Assembly: GCA_902798685.1 (NCBI GenBank)
Contig: CADBXO010000003.1
Coordinates: forward strand, 108,055 to 172,054
Source of the DNA: an uncultured Bacteroidales bacterium
GTDB lineage: Bacteria > Bacteroidota > Bacteroidia > Bacteroidales > Bacteroidaceae
Direction: 5' to 3'
DNA: 64,000 nucleotides
Part shown: in pieces, positions 52,585 to 62,590 of the stretch
Numbering within the stretch: the stretch's first letter is position 1
Layout of the letters: each line of letters opens with the position of its first letter
Made by a program: the position numbers and the translations under genes
Notes under the pieces: generated by a model
Databases searched by the model: none
The model's input: only the letters and a program-made list of their open reading frames with translations
What the model was told of the DNA's origin: nothing

Positions 52585-53298
52585 TCAAAACAGTATTCCG
52601 TATGAGAATGACATGATACCCAGACGCCTGTTGAGTCTGTAATCAGGGGTGGGATCTATGTTGTTGAGGTCAATCATCTGCCCGGAGATCGGGTTGATGG
52701 TGGCTTCATATTCAAAATCCAGGAATGTTCTTCCAATCTTTACGCTCAATCCTACTGTCCAACCCATGATCAGCTCAATGGGAGAGTCTGTGATCTGGTA
52801 AGGTTCGAGATTCTGGTATTGTACTGAATAGAACTTGTCCGGAGTATAATGGAGGCGCGGGCCGGTAAAGGCCGACATGCAATAGGGTGGACTGTTTACT
52901 ATATGGTAACCTATCTGCAGCGGCAGTGTGAGTGAAGTGAGCTGGTAGGAGCAGGACATCTCATCTTTTGTTTCGCTGTCCGGATCCCAGCTGTTCATGT
53001 CCATATAGAAACAGGACTGGTTGAAACTCAATCCCAAACCCGTCTGAAGGAAGATCGTGCGGGAGTTGAGTCTGAGAAGGAAGGCTGCGAAATTACCCAC
53101 TTGGGTATCCTGGGTGTATTCAGTCAGCTCATGTCCCTTCAGATAGGCGTCAGTTACGTACGTGGCGTTGGCGGCAAAACCCACCTTTGCTCCCCAGCTG
53201 GAGGAGAAAGCGGGCAGCGAACTTCTGCTTAGGAACTGCGCCTGGGCAGTCTGGAACAGAAGTAATGCCGTCAGTAATGTCAGCGCACGCAATTTCAT
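52585..53298 (-). CDS. Outer membrane beta-barrel protein (PorT-like fold)
   Basis: This 237-residue protein has a signal peptide (cut after AQAQ) and alternating beta strands with short turns, ending in MSFSYGILF with a terminal Phe, typical of small outer membrane barrels of the Bacteroidota OmpW/PorT-like group. It lies 4 bases after pyrI and 27 before glyA, so it shares their transcript. Its role is unknown and context suggests only co-expression. Confidence 0.8.
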   Translation of the reverse strand: MKLRALTLLTALLLFQTAQAQFLSRSSLPAFSSSWGAKVGFAANATYVTDAYLKGHELTEYTQDTQVGNFAAFLLRLNSRTIFLQTGLGLSFNQSCFYMDMNSWDPDSETKDEMSCSYQLTSLTLPLQIGYHIVNSPPYCMSAFTGPRLHYTPDKFYSVQYQNLEPYQITDSPIELIMGWTVGLSVKIGRTFLDFEYEATINPISGQMIDLNNIDPTPDYRLNRRLGIMSFSYGILF

Positions 53299-53302
53299 CG
53301 TC

Positions 53303-53776
53303 TCAAAGGAGTTTTATTTCGCCTTTATGTATGTCTTTGTTGCAGTATCTGCAGCGCAGAGTGCCGTTTTCCTTATCCACCACGTCGAATACCGTCTGCA
53401 TGGGCTCGTGGTTGGTAATGCACTTGGGGTTGCCGCATTTCACTATGCCGCGAACCTGGTCGGGCATGGCTATCTTCTTTTTCTCTACAACCTCATAGTC
53501 GCGGATAATGTTGAGCACAATGTTCGGAGCTATGACTGAAAGTTTGCTGCATTCCTCTTCTGAGAAGTACTTGTCGGCAATCTTGATGATTCCCTTGCTG
53601 CCCATCTTGCGGCTGCTCAGGTTGGAGCCGATGGTGATGGGGGTGTCAATGCTTGTAAGACCCAGCAGGTTCACCACGTCAAATACCTTGTCTGACGGGA
53701 TATGATCGATAACAGTTCCGTTCTCAAGTGCCGCTACCAGCAATTCTGATTTTCCTGTCTTTTCCATATCTGTCAT
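53303..53776 (-). CDS. pyrI: Aspartate carbamoyltransferase regulatory subunit
   Basis: PyrI binds nucleotides and regulates PyrB. The 157-residue protein has the allosteric domain ([20 protein letters not shown]) and a C-terminal zinc domain with four cysteines in CGNPKC and CRYCNK. I chose ATG 53776, which overlaps the pyrB stop as ATGA; a frame reaching 53800 lacks a good start. Presence of PyrI implies the allosteric class B-type enzyme. Confidence 0.95.
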   Translation of the reverse strand: MTDMEKTGKSELLVAALENGTVIDHIPSDKVFDVVNLLGLTSIDTPITIGSNLSSRKMGSKGIIKIADKYFSEEECSKLSVIAPNIVLNIIRDYEVVEKKKIAMPDQVRGIVKCGNPKCITNHEPMQTVFDVVDKENGTLRCRYCNKDIHKGEIKLL

Positions 53777-54693
53777 TTTAGAAGGTTGAGTGCATTGCAA
53801 ATCAGGGCCTCACGTACGTACAGACCGTTCTTAGCCTGCTGGAAGTAATATGCGTGGGGATTTGCGTCCACATCCTGGGCTATCTCGTTTACGCGTGGAA
53901 GCGGATGGAGTATCTTAAGGTTCTCCTTGGCAGAGCGGAGCATGTCATTCTTGAGGATGAACATATCCTTGACGCGCTCATACTCCATGAGGTCGGTAAA
54001 GCGCTCACGCTGGACGCGTGTCATGTAAAGGATGTCTGCATCGGCTATGGTCTCCTCATCAAAACGGTTGTGCTCCTCAAACTTGATACCGTTGTTGCGG
54101 CAGTACTGCTTGTACTCTTCGGGCATCTTCAGTTCATCGGGTGAGATGAAGTGGAAGGTGGGGTTGAAGAATCTCATTGCGGTGAGCATGGAGTGAACCG
54201 TACGGCCGTATTTGAGGTCACCTACAAGGTGAATGTGAAGGTCATCCAGACGTCCCTGAGTCTTGAGCATCGAGTAGAGGTCAAGCATGGTCTGTGAAGG
54301 ATGCTGGTTGGCTCCGTCACCGGCGTTGATGATAGGTACCGGTGATACCTCGCTTGCATACCTGGCTGCACCCTCCAGATAGTGACGCATAATGATCAGG
54401 TCGGCGTAATTGCTGACCATCATGATGGTGTCTTTGAGAGTCTCGCCTTTGGATGAACTGGTGGTGGCGGCATCGGAAAAACCGATTACGCGTCCGCCCA
54501 GACGGTTCACTGCGGTTTCAAAACTGAGCCTTGTCCTGGTGGAGGGCTCAAAGAAGAGTGTAGCTACGATTTTCCCGTCAAGGATCTTGCTGTTTGGGTT
54601 GGCTTCAAATTTGGCGGCGTGGCCCAGAAGCCAGAGAATATCTTCCCTGTCAAGCCCTTCGAGCGAAATCAGACTTCTGCCTGTTTGGTCCAT
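53773..54693 (-). CDS. pyrB: Aspartate carbamoyltransferase catalytic subunit
   Basis: PyrB makes carbamoyl-aspartate, the committed step of pyrimidine synthesis. The 306-residue protein has the carbamoyl-phosphate motif [36 protein letters not shown], and the aspartate loop region with [12 protein letters not shown] 54693 (MDQTGRSL) is used; a minus-strand TAATTTTG (plus 54718-54725) upstream is a likely -7 box, and the longer frame to 54720 runs into it. Confidence 0.96.
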   Translation of the reverse strand: MDQTGRSLISLEGLDREDILWLLGHAAKFEANPNSKILDGKIVATLFFEPSTRTRLSFETAVNRLGGRVIGFSDAATTSSSKGETLKDTIMMVSNYADLIIMRHYLEGAARYASEVSPVPIINAGDGANQHPSQTMLDLYSMLKTQGRLDDLHIHLVGDLKYGRTVHSMLTAMRFFNPTFHFISPDELKMPEEYKQYCRNNGIKFEEHNRFDEETIADADILYMTRVQRERFTDLMEYERVKDMFILKNDMLRSAKENLKILHPLPRVNEIAQDVDANPHAYYFQQAKNGLYVREALICNALNLLK

Positions 54694-54819
54694 TTGATTA
54701 TAGTTTGTTCGGGAGCACAAAATTACTAAGAAAATACTAACTATAGGACCTTATGTTCATAACTTTCCCTAAAATGCTATTTTTTGTCAACGAATATTTC
54801 CGATGCCGTGTTTTTATGC

Positions 54820-54827
54820 TAAATTTG
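54820..54827 (+). promoter_or_regulatory. -7 element for the PBP1A operon
   Basis: TAAATTTG fits TAnnTTTG, with TTTC at 54797-54800 at a 19-base spacing as a weak -33 box. The first ATG is 57 bases further. Confidence 0.5.
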
Positions 54828-54883
54828 TAGGATAATGTTTGATTTTCCGGCAAGCCGGAAATGGCTGAGAAAGATAAATCGTA

Positions 54884-57229
54884 ATGAGCAAAACCGTTAA
54901 GCGTGTTCTTCTGGGACTATGGCTGTTGTTTGTGGTCGGAGTCCTTACAGTTTACCTTATTTTTTGCGGCCTGAGCAAGGGCTGGATAGGGAATACTCCT
55001 TCTGTTGAGGATCTTGAGAATCCTATTGACAAGTTTGCAACCCAGATAATATCGGCCGATGGGGTTACGCTCGGTACATTTGCACGTACTGAGGACAACC
55101 GCATATGGGTGGATTTTGACGAGTTGTCCCCTTATCTGGTCAAGGCTCTCGTAGCGACGGAGGATGTCCGTTTCCAGGAGCATGCCGGAATTGACCTCAA
55201 GGCATTGGTCAGAGCGATTGTCAAGCGTGTGATACTGCAACAGCACAGCGCCGGTGGCGGAAGTACCCTGACACAGCAGCTTGCCAAGCAATTGTATACC
55301 GAGCATGTGGCTCGCAGTTCCGTTCAGCGTGCGTTGCAGAAGCCTACCGAGTGGGTGGTTGCAGTAAAACTGGAGCGTTACTATACCAAAGAGGAGATAC
55401 TTACGCTCTATCTGAACAAATATGATTTCGGCAACCGCGCCATAGGTATCCATACCGCAGCCAGGACATATTTCGGCAAACTCCCTTCTGAACTGAACGC
55501 GGAGGAATCGGCCATGCTGGTAGGTATGTGCAAGAACTCTTCACTCTATAATCCTCTGCGAAGACCGGAAAGGACAAGAGAGCGCCGTAACGTAGTGCTC
55601 AGTCAGATGGAGAAAGCGGGATTCCTGGGAGAGACAGAGACTGATTCACTTCAGGCTACGGAACTGGTGCTTAACTACCATAAGGTTGACCATGCTGTCG
55701 GCCAGGCTACCTATTTCCGTGAGTACCTGCGTTCAATCATGAGAAAGCAGAAGCCGGTCCGTGAGAATTACCGCGGATGGCAGATGCAGCAGTTCTATGA
55801 GGATTCGATTGACTGGGAGCTGGATCCGCTGTTCGGCTGGTGCAACAAGAACCTCAATCAGAACGGTGAGCCCTATAACCTCTACACAGACGGTCTCAAG
55901 GTTTATGTGACCATTGACTCCCGTATGCAGCAGTATGCCGAGGAGGCTGTGGCCGCCCAGCTGCAGGGTTATCTGCAGCCGGACTTCTTTGAGGCCAAGC
56001 GTGGTCTCAAGACCGCTCCTTTTACGAATAAACTATCGGCCGATGAGATCAAGCGTATCATGGACCGTGCCATGAGGGATACTGACCGTTACCGCGGTCT
56101 TAATGCCAAGGGCGTATCCGAGGATTCCATCCGCAAAGTGTTCGATACTCCGTACCAGATGTCAGTCTTTTCATATGACGGATACATAGATACGGTTATG
56201 ACGCCGATGGACTCACTCCGGTATATGAAGTTCTACTTGCGAACGGGATTCATGTGCATGGAACCGAGGACTGGATTCGTACGTGCTTATGTAGGCGGCC
56301 CCGATTATCGGGCCTTCCAGTATGATATGGTTACCATGGGCCGTCGTCAGGTAGGTTCTACAATGAAACCGTACCTCTATTCATTGGCTATGGAGAGCGG
56401 TTTCTCACCCTGTGACCAGTGCGTAAATGAGACTCAGACCATATTGACTGAGTCAGGCCAGATATGGCAGCCCAAGGATGACGGAAAGTCCATGCTCGGA
56501 CAGCTTGTAACTCTAAAGTGGGGACTTTCACGTTCAAACAACAATGTAACTGCCTGGCTTATGGCACAGCTCAGTCCGTATGCGTTCGTGAATCTTCTGC
56601 ATGAGTTCGGTCTGCGCAACCAGGCTATCGAACCTGTACTGTCACTCTGCCTGGGCACCTGTGACGTATCGGTCCAGGAGATGGTAAGTGCATACACTGC
56701 ATTCGTCAACCACGGTATCCGTACAAATCCCCTTTATGTCACCCGTATCGAGGATGCCGAGGGTAATGTGCTTGCCCGTTTCACCGCCCACAGCAATGAG
56801 GTCATCAGTGAGGAGTCATCCTTCAAGATGATCGACATGATGCGCGCCGTAGTCGAGGAGGGCACCGGAACACGTCTGCGCAGCTCACGTCTGTTCCCCA
56901 CATTCTGCAAGGTTGCCTGTGCCGGTAAGACAGGTACAACCGATAACCACTCGGATGCATGGTTCATGGGATACACTCCCGACCTTGTAGCCGGATGCTG
57001 GGTAGGAGGTGAGGACCGTGACATCCACTTTGACGATATGGATCACGGTCAGGGAGCTCATGCCGCACTTCCTGTTTTCGGCATGTTCATGGATAAGGTC
57101 TATGCCGATTCGGCTGTGCTGGGTTATCTGCCGAGTGCTAAATTCGATATACCCGAGGATTATGATCCTTGTGCAGGATTCACAGACTCCGACACTGAAA
57201 CAGAAAACTACTCAATAGAATCATTCTGA
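54884..57229 (+). CDS. Class A penicillin-binding protein (PBP1A-type)
   Basis: This bifunctional glycosyltransferase/transpeptidase polymerises and crosslinks peptidoglycan. The 781-residue protein has an N-terminal membrane helix (residues 8-28), the GT51 domain with ATEDVRFQEHAGID and GGSTLTQQLAKQLY, and the transpeptidase with the catalytic Ser in GSTMKPYLY, then SRSNNN and the KTGTT box. All active-site residues are present. It leads a tight operon with kdsB, the MORN gene, yhcH and glgB. Confidence 0.96.
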   Translation: MSKTVKRVLLGLWLLFVVGVLTVYLIFCGLSKGWIGNTPSVEDLENPIDKFATQIISADGVTLGTFARTEDNRIWVDFDELSPYLVKALVATEDVRFQEHAGIDLKALVRAIVKRVILQQHSAGGGSTLTQQLAKQLYTEHVARSSVQRALQKPTEWVVAVKLERYYTKEEILTLYLNKYDFGNRAIGIHTAARTYFGKLPSELNAEESAMLVGMCKNSSLYNPLRRPERTRERRNVVLSQMEKAGFLGETETDSLQATELVLNYHKVDHAVGQATYFREYLRSIMRKQKPVRENYRGWQMQQFYEDSIDWELDPLFGWCNKNLNQNGEPYNLYTDGLKVYVTIDSRMQQYAEEAVAAQLQGYLQPDFFEAKRGLKTAPFTNKLSADEIKRIMDRAMRDTDRYRGLNAKGVSEDSIRKVFDTPYQMSVFSYDGYIDTVMTPMDSLRYMKFYLRTGFMCMEPRTGFVRAYVGGPDYRAFQYDMVTMGRRQVGSTMKPYLYSLAMESGFSPCDQCVNETQTILTESGQIWQPKDDGKSMLGQLVTLKWGLSRSNNNVTAWLMAQLSPYAFVNLLHEFGLRNQAIEPVLSLCLGTCDVSVQEMVSAYTAFVNHGIRTNPLYVTRIEDAEGNVLARFTAHSNEVISEESSFKMIDMMRAVVEEGTGTRLRSSRLFPTFCKVACAGKTGTTDNHSDAWFMGYTPDLVAGCWVGGEDRDIHFDDMDHGQGAHAALPVFGMFMDKVYADSAVLGYLPSAKFDIPEDYDPCAGFTDSDTETENYSIESF

Positions 57230-57984
57230 TGGAATTTGCAGCTATCATACCTGCCCGTTACGCATCTACGCGTTTTCCGGCCAAACCTCTTGCGGTTTTA
57301 GGCGGCAAACCGGTGATAATCCGCGTCTGCGAGCAGGCCGGCAAAGTATTTGACCACGTGTTCGTTGCAACTGATGACGAACGTATTTTCAATGTTGTAA
57401 AAGAGGGCGGTTTTACCCCCGTCATGACCCGCAGTGACCATAAGAGCGGCACGGACCGTTGTTTCGAGGCTTTCTGCAAATGCGGCGTAAAGGCTGATGT
57501 GGTTGTGAACATACAGGGTGACGAGCCTTTTATACAACCCTCACAGCTTCAGACTATCAAATCTCTGTTTGACAGCCCAGAGACTGATATTGCAACACTT
57601 GTAAAACCGTTCACACCCGATACCCCCTTTGAAAAGGTGTCCAATCCCAATAGCCCCAAGGTGGTGATCGATGACAACTGGAACGCACTCTATTTCAGCC
57701 GCAGCGTAATTCCATATCAGAGAGGAATTCCTGAGCAGGAGTGGCCCGCACGTCATACCTACTACAAGCATATCGGCCTCTATGCATTCAAGGCCGATGT
57801 CCTGAAAGCCGTAACAGAGCTTCCGCAGGCATCGCTTGAGAAGGCTGAGAGTCTGGAACAGCTTCGCTGGCTGTCTGCCGGCTACCGTATCAAGGTGGGT
57901 GTTACCGATGTCGAGACCATCGGCATTGATACTCCTGATGATCTGGCTGCAGCCGAAGTATTTCTGAAAGAACATTCCGTATGA
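57229..57984 (+). CDS. kdsB: 3-deoxy-manno-octulosonate cytidylyltransferase
   Basis: KdsB makes CMP-Kdo for the lipopolysaccharide core. The 251-residue protein starts MEFAAIIPARYASTRFPAKP with the CTP-binding loop, then VATDDERIF, NIQGDEPFI and RHTYYKHIGLYAF. Its ATG overlaps the PBP stop by one base (TGATG). It is followed by the MORN gene with an ATGA overlap. Confidence 0.97.
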   Translation: MEFAAIIPARYASTRFPAKPLAVLGGKPVIIRVCEQAGKVFDHVFVATDDERIFNVVKEGGFTPVMTRSDHKSGTDRCFEAFCKCGVKADVVVNIQGDEPFIQPSQLQTIKSLFDSPETDIATLVKPFTPDTPFEKVSNPNSPKVVIDDNWNALYFSRSVIPYQRGIPEQEWPARHTYYKHIGLYAFKADVLKAVTELPQASLEKAESLEQLRWLSAGYRIKVGVTDVETIGIDTPDDLAAAEVFLKEHSV

Positions 57985-59012
57985 GACATAGACTGAACAA
58001 TCTTATTCTGACACTTATCATATCGGCCTTCTGTCTTCCGGTTTCAGGCAGACAGGACAGCATCCGCAACCGTCTTGTGCTCAGCGACGGCTCTGTCTAC
58101 AACGGACAGATGCGTCTGCGCAAACCCTACGGAACCGGACGTACTGACCATGCCAACGGTGATGTCTACGAGGGAGCATATGAGAAGGGTCTGAGAAAGG
58201 GTGTAGGTATATGTCATTATGCCAACGGAGACCTCTATCTGGGTTTCTGGGACAACAATCTCCGTGCCGGCGAAGGCGAGCTCCAGTATTCATCAGGTGA
58301 TGTCTACAAAGGCAGCTGGAGGTCCGATGAGCGCAACGGCAAGGGCGTCTATATGTGGGCCGACGGATCATACTATTCCGGTGAATGGAAAGGTGATCTG
58401 AGGCAGGGAACAGGCCTTATGTGCTGGTGTGACAGCTCCGAGTACCGTGGTTCGTGGGCTAACGGTCTGCGTGAGGGACAGGGCGAATTCAAGAGCAAAG
58501 GCTATTACTACAGCGGCTCCTGGCTGAAAGACATGGAGGACGGCAATGGTATCTGCACAATGCCCAACGGCGATACTTACAAGGGACAGTTCCGTAGTGG
58601 AGCCATTACGGGAAACGGCGAATACTCATTTGCCAACGGTGATTCCTACAAGGGTTCGCTGCTTAACGGTATGGCCCAAGGCAAGGGTGTCTATTCCTGG
58701 GCCGACGGTTCAGTATACGACGGTGAATGGAAAGAGAACCGCCGTGAAGGAAAAGGCCAGATGGAGTGGGGTAACGGTGACAAGTATTACGGCGAATGGC
58801 TGAATGACGTGCCCTGGGGCGAAGGCTCCATGAGCCTGGCCGACGGTACCAAGTTCAAGGGCACCTTCGTAAACGGAGTGGTTGACGGAAAGGGACTGGT
58901 CGAGGAGGCCGACGGCACCCGTCTTGAGGGCGTTTTCAAGGAGGGTTTCCGTACCGGAACATTCACCGTCATGGATAAGACAGGAAAAAAGATAAGAACG
59001 ATAATATATTGA
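57981..59012 (+). CDS. Exported MORN-repeat protein
   Basis: This 343-residue protein has a signal peptide (residues 1-23) and about 13 tandem MORN repeats of 23 residues filling the rest (pattern DxYxGxWxxGxRxGxG). The repeats form an elongated beta ladder, often used as a scaffold or for membrane contact. The first and last copies are degenerate. Its position between kdsB and yhcH, coupled by a 4-base overlap with kdsB, suggests an envelope role. No enzymatic domain is present. Confidence 0.88.
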   Translation: MRHRLNNLILTLIISAFCLPVSGRQDSIRNRLVLSDGSVYNGQMRLRKPYGTGRTDHANGDVYEGAYEKGLRKGVGICHYANGDLYLGFWDNNLRAGEGELQYSSGDVYKGSWRSDERNGKGVYMWADGSYYSGEWKGDLRQGTGLMCWCDSSEYRGSWANGLREGQGEFKSKGYYYSGSWLKDMEDGNGICTMPNGDTYKGQFRSGAITGNGEYSFANGDSYKGSLLNGMAQGKGVYSWADGSVYDGEWKENRREGKGQMEWGNGDKYYGEWLNDVPWGEGSMSLADGTKFKGTFVNGVVDGKGLVEEADGTRLEGVFKEGFRTGTFTVMDKTGKKIRTIIY

Positions 59013-59016
59013 GACT

Positions 59017-59469
59017 ATGATACTTGATACACTTGACAGACTTGATAGCTACGGATACATAAGCCCGTTGATGGATAAGGTCCTGGATTTCTTCCGTAAA
59101 ACCGATCTCTCAACCCTTGAGCCGGGCAGGATAGACCTGCAGGGTGATGACCTCTTTGTCAATGTGAACCGTCAGGGCGCCCAGACGCGTCAGGAGGTAC
59201 CTATCGAGGCTCATCGGGAGTATATTGACATCCAGGTTCCCATATCATGCGATGAGGAGATGGGGTTCATATCGGCCCCCTTCATGCCGGCTCCTTCAGT
59301 GCCGTATAACGCCGATAGGGATGTGGCATTCTTTCCCGGGTTGTGTGATACATATCTGAACGTTAAGAAGGGTATGTTCACCGTCTTCTTCCCGGGTGAG
59401 GGACATGCTCCCGCCATTACAGATGACGGTATTCTTAAACTTATAGTCAAAATAAGGAAGCCATGTTGA
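59017..59469 (+). CDS. YhcH/YjgK/YiaL family protein (DUF386)
   Basis: This 150-residue cupin-like protein is a member of the YhcH/YiaL beta-galactosidase-like family linked to sialic acid or other sugar handling. It has the conserved block EAHREYIDIQVPISCDEEMG and FFPGEGHAPAI with metal-binding His and Glu. It starts 4 bases after the MORN gene and its 3' end overlaps glgB by 7 bases. A substrate cannot be inferred. Confidence 0.88.
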   Translation: MILDTLDRLDSYGYISPLMDKVLDFFRKTDLSTLEPGRIDLQGDDLFVNVNRQGAQTRQEVPIEAHREYIDIQVPISCDEEMGFISAPFMPAPSVPYNADRDVAFFPGLCDTYLNVKKGMFTVFFPGEGHAPAITDDGILKLIVKIRKPC

Positions 59470-61487
59470 AGATAATAGAGAATGACCCTTGGCTGACACC
59501 CTATACAGGTGCCATTGAAGGTAGGCATGATCACGCTCTGTGGCGTGAGAGTCAGCTTACCGGCGGAAAGATGAGCCTTAAGGATTTCGCCTCAGGCTAT
59601 CTCTATTACGGACTTCAGCGAACTAAAACCGAATGGGTTTTCAGGGAGTGGGCTCCCAATGCTACCGATATCTGGCTTATAGGAGATTTCTCAGGCTGGG
59701 AGGAGCAGGATCGTTTCCGTCTCAAGCGCATAAATGAGGCCGGTGACTGGGAACTGCATGTTCCGCTTGGCATGATAAGTCACGGACAGCATTACAAAAT
59801 GCGTGTCAAATGGAACGGAGGTCAGGGTGACCGTATTCCGGCATGGTGCCGCAGGGTGGTTCAGGACAGCAACTCCAAGATATTCTCCGCTCAGGTTTGG
59901 GATCCCGTTAAGGAGTATCAGTTCAAACATAAGGATTTCAAGCCCAAGCATGATCCGCTGCTTATCTATGAGTGTCATGTGGGCATGGCCCAGGAGCGTG
60001 AAGGAGTCGGTACGTATATCGAATTCAAGGATAACGTGCTGCCCCGCATAAAGGCTGCCGGTTACAACTGCATCCAGGTGATGGCCATTCAGGAGCATCC
60101 CTATTACGGCAGTTTCGGTTATCATGTATCCAGTTTCTTTGCCCCCTCATCACGTTTCGGAACACCTGAGGAACTCAAGGAACTGATAGATACCGCCCAC
60201 GGCATGGGCATATCGGTCATCATGGATCTGGTACACTCGCATTCCGTCAAGAATGAATATGAGGGTCTGGGCAATCTGGCCGGTGATCCCAACCAGTATT
60301 TCCTGCCGGGTGACCGTCATGAACACTCAGCCTGGGGCTCTCTCTGCTTTGACTACGGCAAGACTCAGGTGCTTCACTACCTGCTTTCCAACTGCAAGTA
60401 CTGGCTTGATGAGTTCAAGTTTGACGGATACCGTTTTGACGGTGTCACATCCATGCTTTACTACAGTCACGGACTCGGTGAGGCATTCTGCAATTATGAC
60501 GACTATTTCAACGGACATCAGGATGATGACGCCATCTGTTATCTGATGCTCGCCAACAGGCTCATTCATGAGTATAACCCCAATGCAATCACCATAGCCG
60601 AGGAGGTGAGCGGTATGCCCGGACTGGCAGCTCCCTTTGATGACGGCGGATTCGGATTTGATTACCGTCTGGCTATGAACATTCCTGATTACTGGATCAA
60701 GACCATCAAGGAAAAGAAGGATGAGGACTGGTCCATGGCAGGAATATTCTGGGAGGTGACCAACCGCCGCAAGGACGAGAAGACCATATCCTACGTTGAG
60801 AGCCATGATCAGGCTCTTGTAGGTGACAAGACCGTCATTTTCCGTCTTATCGATGCCGATATGTACTGGCATTTCACCAAGGACGGCGGTAATGATGTGA
60901 CGGCACGCGGTATCGCTCTGCATAAGATGATAAGGCTGATTACGGCATCAACCATAAATGGCGGTTATCTGAATTTCATGGGTAATGAGTTCGGACATCC
61001 CGAGTGGATTGATTTCCCGCGTGAGGGTAACGGCTGGAGTCATAAGTACGCACGTCGCCAGTGGAGCCTTATCGACAACAAACAGCTCGCATACTCATGG
61101 CTGGGTGATTTTGACCGTGCGCTGATGAAGCTTATCGGCTCCGTAAAGGATTATCAGAAGAAAGAGGTAGTGGAGTACTGGCACAATGACGGTGACCAGG
61201 TGCTGGCTTTCGGACGCGGTGATCTGGTGTTCGTCTTCAACTTCAATCCGGTACGCTCATTCTCAGATTACGGTTTCCTGGTGCCCAGAGGCTCATACAA
61301 GACGGTTCTGGACAGCGACAGTATTGAATTCGGAGGTTACGGAAGGGTGGATGACAATGTTGAGCATTTCACCCTGACGGATCCCTTATATAAAAAGGTG
61401 CGCAAAGAGTGGCTCAAACTCTATTTGCCCGCACGTTCGGCAATGGTATTGAAAAAGGTAAGGAACAATGGAAAAAAAGTCATGTGA
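59463..61487 (+). CDS. glgB: 1,4-alpha-glucan branching enzyme, eukaryote-like (GH13)
   Basis: GlgB introduces alpha-1,6 branches in glycogen. The 674-residue protein has an N-terminal CBM48 domain (about 60-160), and the GH13 barrel with the nucleophile Asp in DGYRFDGVTSM, the acid/base Glu in TIAEEVSGMP and the transition-state Asp in YVESHDQALVGD. The sequence resembles the eukaryote-type branch (GH13_8). It overlaps yhcH by 7 bases and the next gene by 20 bases. Confidence 0.95.
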   Translation: MLKIIENDPWLTPYTGAIEGRHDHALWRESQLTGGKMSLKDFASGYLYYGLQRTKTEWVFREWAPNATDIWLIGDFSGWEEQDRFRLKRINEAGDWELHVPLGMISHGQHYKMRVKWNGGQGDRIPAWCRRVVQDSNSKIFSAQVWDPVKEYQFKHKDFKPKHDPLLIYECHVGMAQEREGVGTYIEFKDNVLPRIKAAGYNCIQVMAIQEHPYYGSFGYHVSSFFAPSSRFGTPEELKELIDTAHGMGISVIMDLVHSHSVKNEYEGLGNLAGDPNQYFLPGDRHEHSAWGSLCFDYGKTQVLHYLLSNCKYWLDEFKFDGYRFDGVTSMLYYSHGLGEAFCNYDDYFNGHQDDDAICYLMLANRLIHEYNPNAITIAEEVSGMPGLAAPFDDGGFGFDYRLAMNIPDYWIKTIKEKKDEDWSMAGIFWEVTNRRKDEKTISYVESHDQALVGDKTVIFRLIDADMYWHFTKDGGNDVTARGIALHKMIRLITASTINGGYLNFMGNEFGHPEWIDFPREGNGWSHKYARRQWSLIDNKQLAYSWLGDFDRALMKLIGSVKDYQKKEVVEYWHNDGDQVLAFGRGDLVFVFNFNPVRSFSDYGFLVPRGSYKTVLDSDSIEFGGYGRVDDNVEHFTLTDPLYKKVRKEWLKLYLPARSAMVLKKVRNNGKKVM

Positions 61488-62505
61488 CATATGTATCCGC
61501 TGGATCTGCGGAATACTGTTCGCAGCATTCGCATTCTGCTGGCTGTATTTCTTCCAGAGAGAATTATTATGGGCCGAAAACAGGTTTCTGTTTTCTGACG
61601 ACAACAGTTTGAGGATATGGATGTTCAATCATCATTTTATTGTCAGCCTGTCGTTGACAGCCATCGCATTGCTTCTTGCCATCCCGGGCAGACTGATGTT
61701 CCGGTTCAAGAAAGGACTGTATGCCTGCAATTATCTGCTGTCGGCTGCATTCCTGGGAGTCATTACCGGATATGACGGGGTTTATGTCTTCGGCCAGGAC
61801 CTTACCGTGTGGATTGCATCGGGCGCATTTCTGTTCGTACTGTTCCTGATATGCAAGATAGTGGCATCGGTCCCTAAGTCCGAGTATAACGACCGCCCGC
61901 GTACATTGGCCGGCAACCTGCTGATTCTGTCACTTCTCTTTGCCATTACATCCTATCTGGGCAATACAGACGAGAACCTTCACCGCCGTCTCCGTATGGC
62001 CCATATGTATGATGAGGGCCGATATGAACAGCTGCTCGAGTATGGCCGATATGAGGAGGAGTCAGATACCGGAATAGATCTCCTGCGTGCCAAAGCCATG
62101 CTTGCTGTTGAGGCCACTCCCAAGGGCAGTAGAATAGGGGATATGCTATTCAGATACAATATTTCTGACCCCAAGGCACTGTCAAAAGCCCTCAAGAATA
62201 TGAATAATGAGCAGGCATATCTTGCCTCCTGTCTGTTGGACGGAAACCTTAAGGTTTTCTCCGATACGATCAATCTTGAAGCCTACAAGACACTGCCGGG
62301 TTACTATATGCAGGCTCTCGTCATAGCAAATGACAGCGCGGCATGTGCCAGATTCCCCAAAGAGTTTGCCGAATCAAAAGCCGCGTATGATTCATTCTGT
62401 GAAGCTCTGGAGCCGTTGGAGCGTGAACCCTTACAGTTCCAGGCCAACTCCACTTTCATCAACTATCATGAATCATACTTCTGGTTCTTTTCTTTCAAGA
62501 AGTAA
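61468..62505 (+). CDS. Multi-pass membrane protein with helical C-terminal domain (DUF6057-like)
   Basis: This 345-residue protein has an N-terminal helix (about residues 11-28) and three or four more helices up to about residue 155 (WIASGAFLFVLFLICKIVA), then a soluble helical part with RLRMAHMYDEGRYEQLLEYG. That end resembles TPR-like repeats. I associate the layout with DUF6057 proteins of Bacteroidota, from memory only. It overlaps glgB by 20 bases, so translation is coupled. A strong terminator follows. Confidence 0.72.
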   Translation: MEKKSCDICIRWICGILFAAFAFCWLYFFQRELLWAENRFLFSDDNSLRIWMFNHHFIVSLSLTAIALLLAIPGRLMFRFKKGLYACNYLLSAAFLGVITGYDGVYVFGQDLTVWIASGAFLFVLFLICKIVASVPKSEYNDRPRTLAGNLLILSLLFAITSYLGNTDENLHRRLRMAHMYDEGRYEQLLEYGRYEEESDTGIDLLRAKAMLAVEATPKGSRIGDMLFRYNISDPKALSKALKNMNNEQAYLASCLLDGNLKVFSDTINLEAYKTLPGYYMQALVIANDSAACARFPKEFAESKAAYDSFCEALEPLEREPLQFQANSTFINYHESYFWFFSFKK

Positions 62506-62518
62506 CTGAAGCATATAT

Positions 62519-62556
62519 AATAAATGTGGCGGGCCATTCGGTCCGCCACATTTATT
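62519..62556. terminator. Bidirectional terminator after the PBP operon
   Basis: ATAAATGTGGCGG pairs with CCGCCACATTTAT, with 10 bases between, and is T-rich downstream and A-rich upstream. Confidence 0.92.
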
Positions 62557-62590
62557 TATATGTGAATAATACTTCCTTCTTGCAGTTGTA

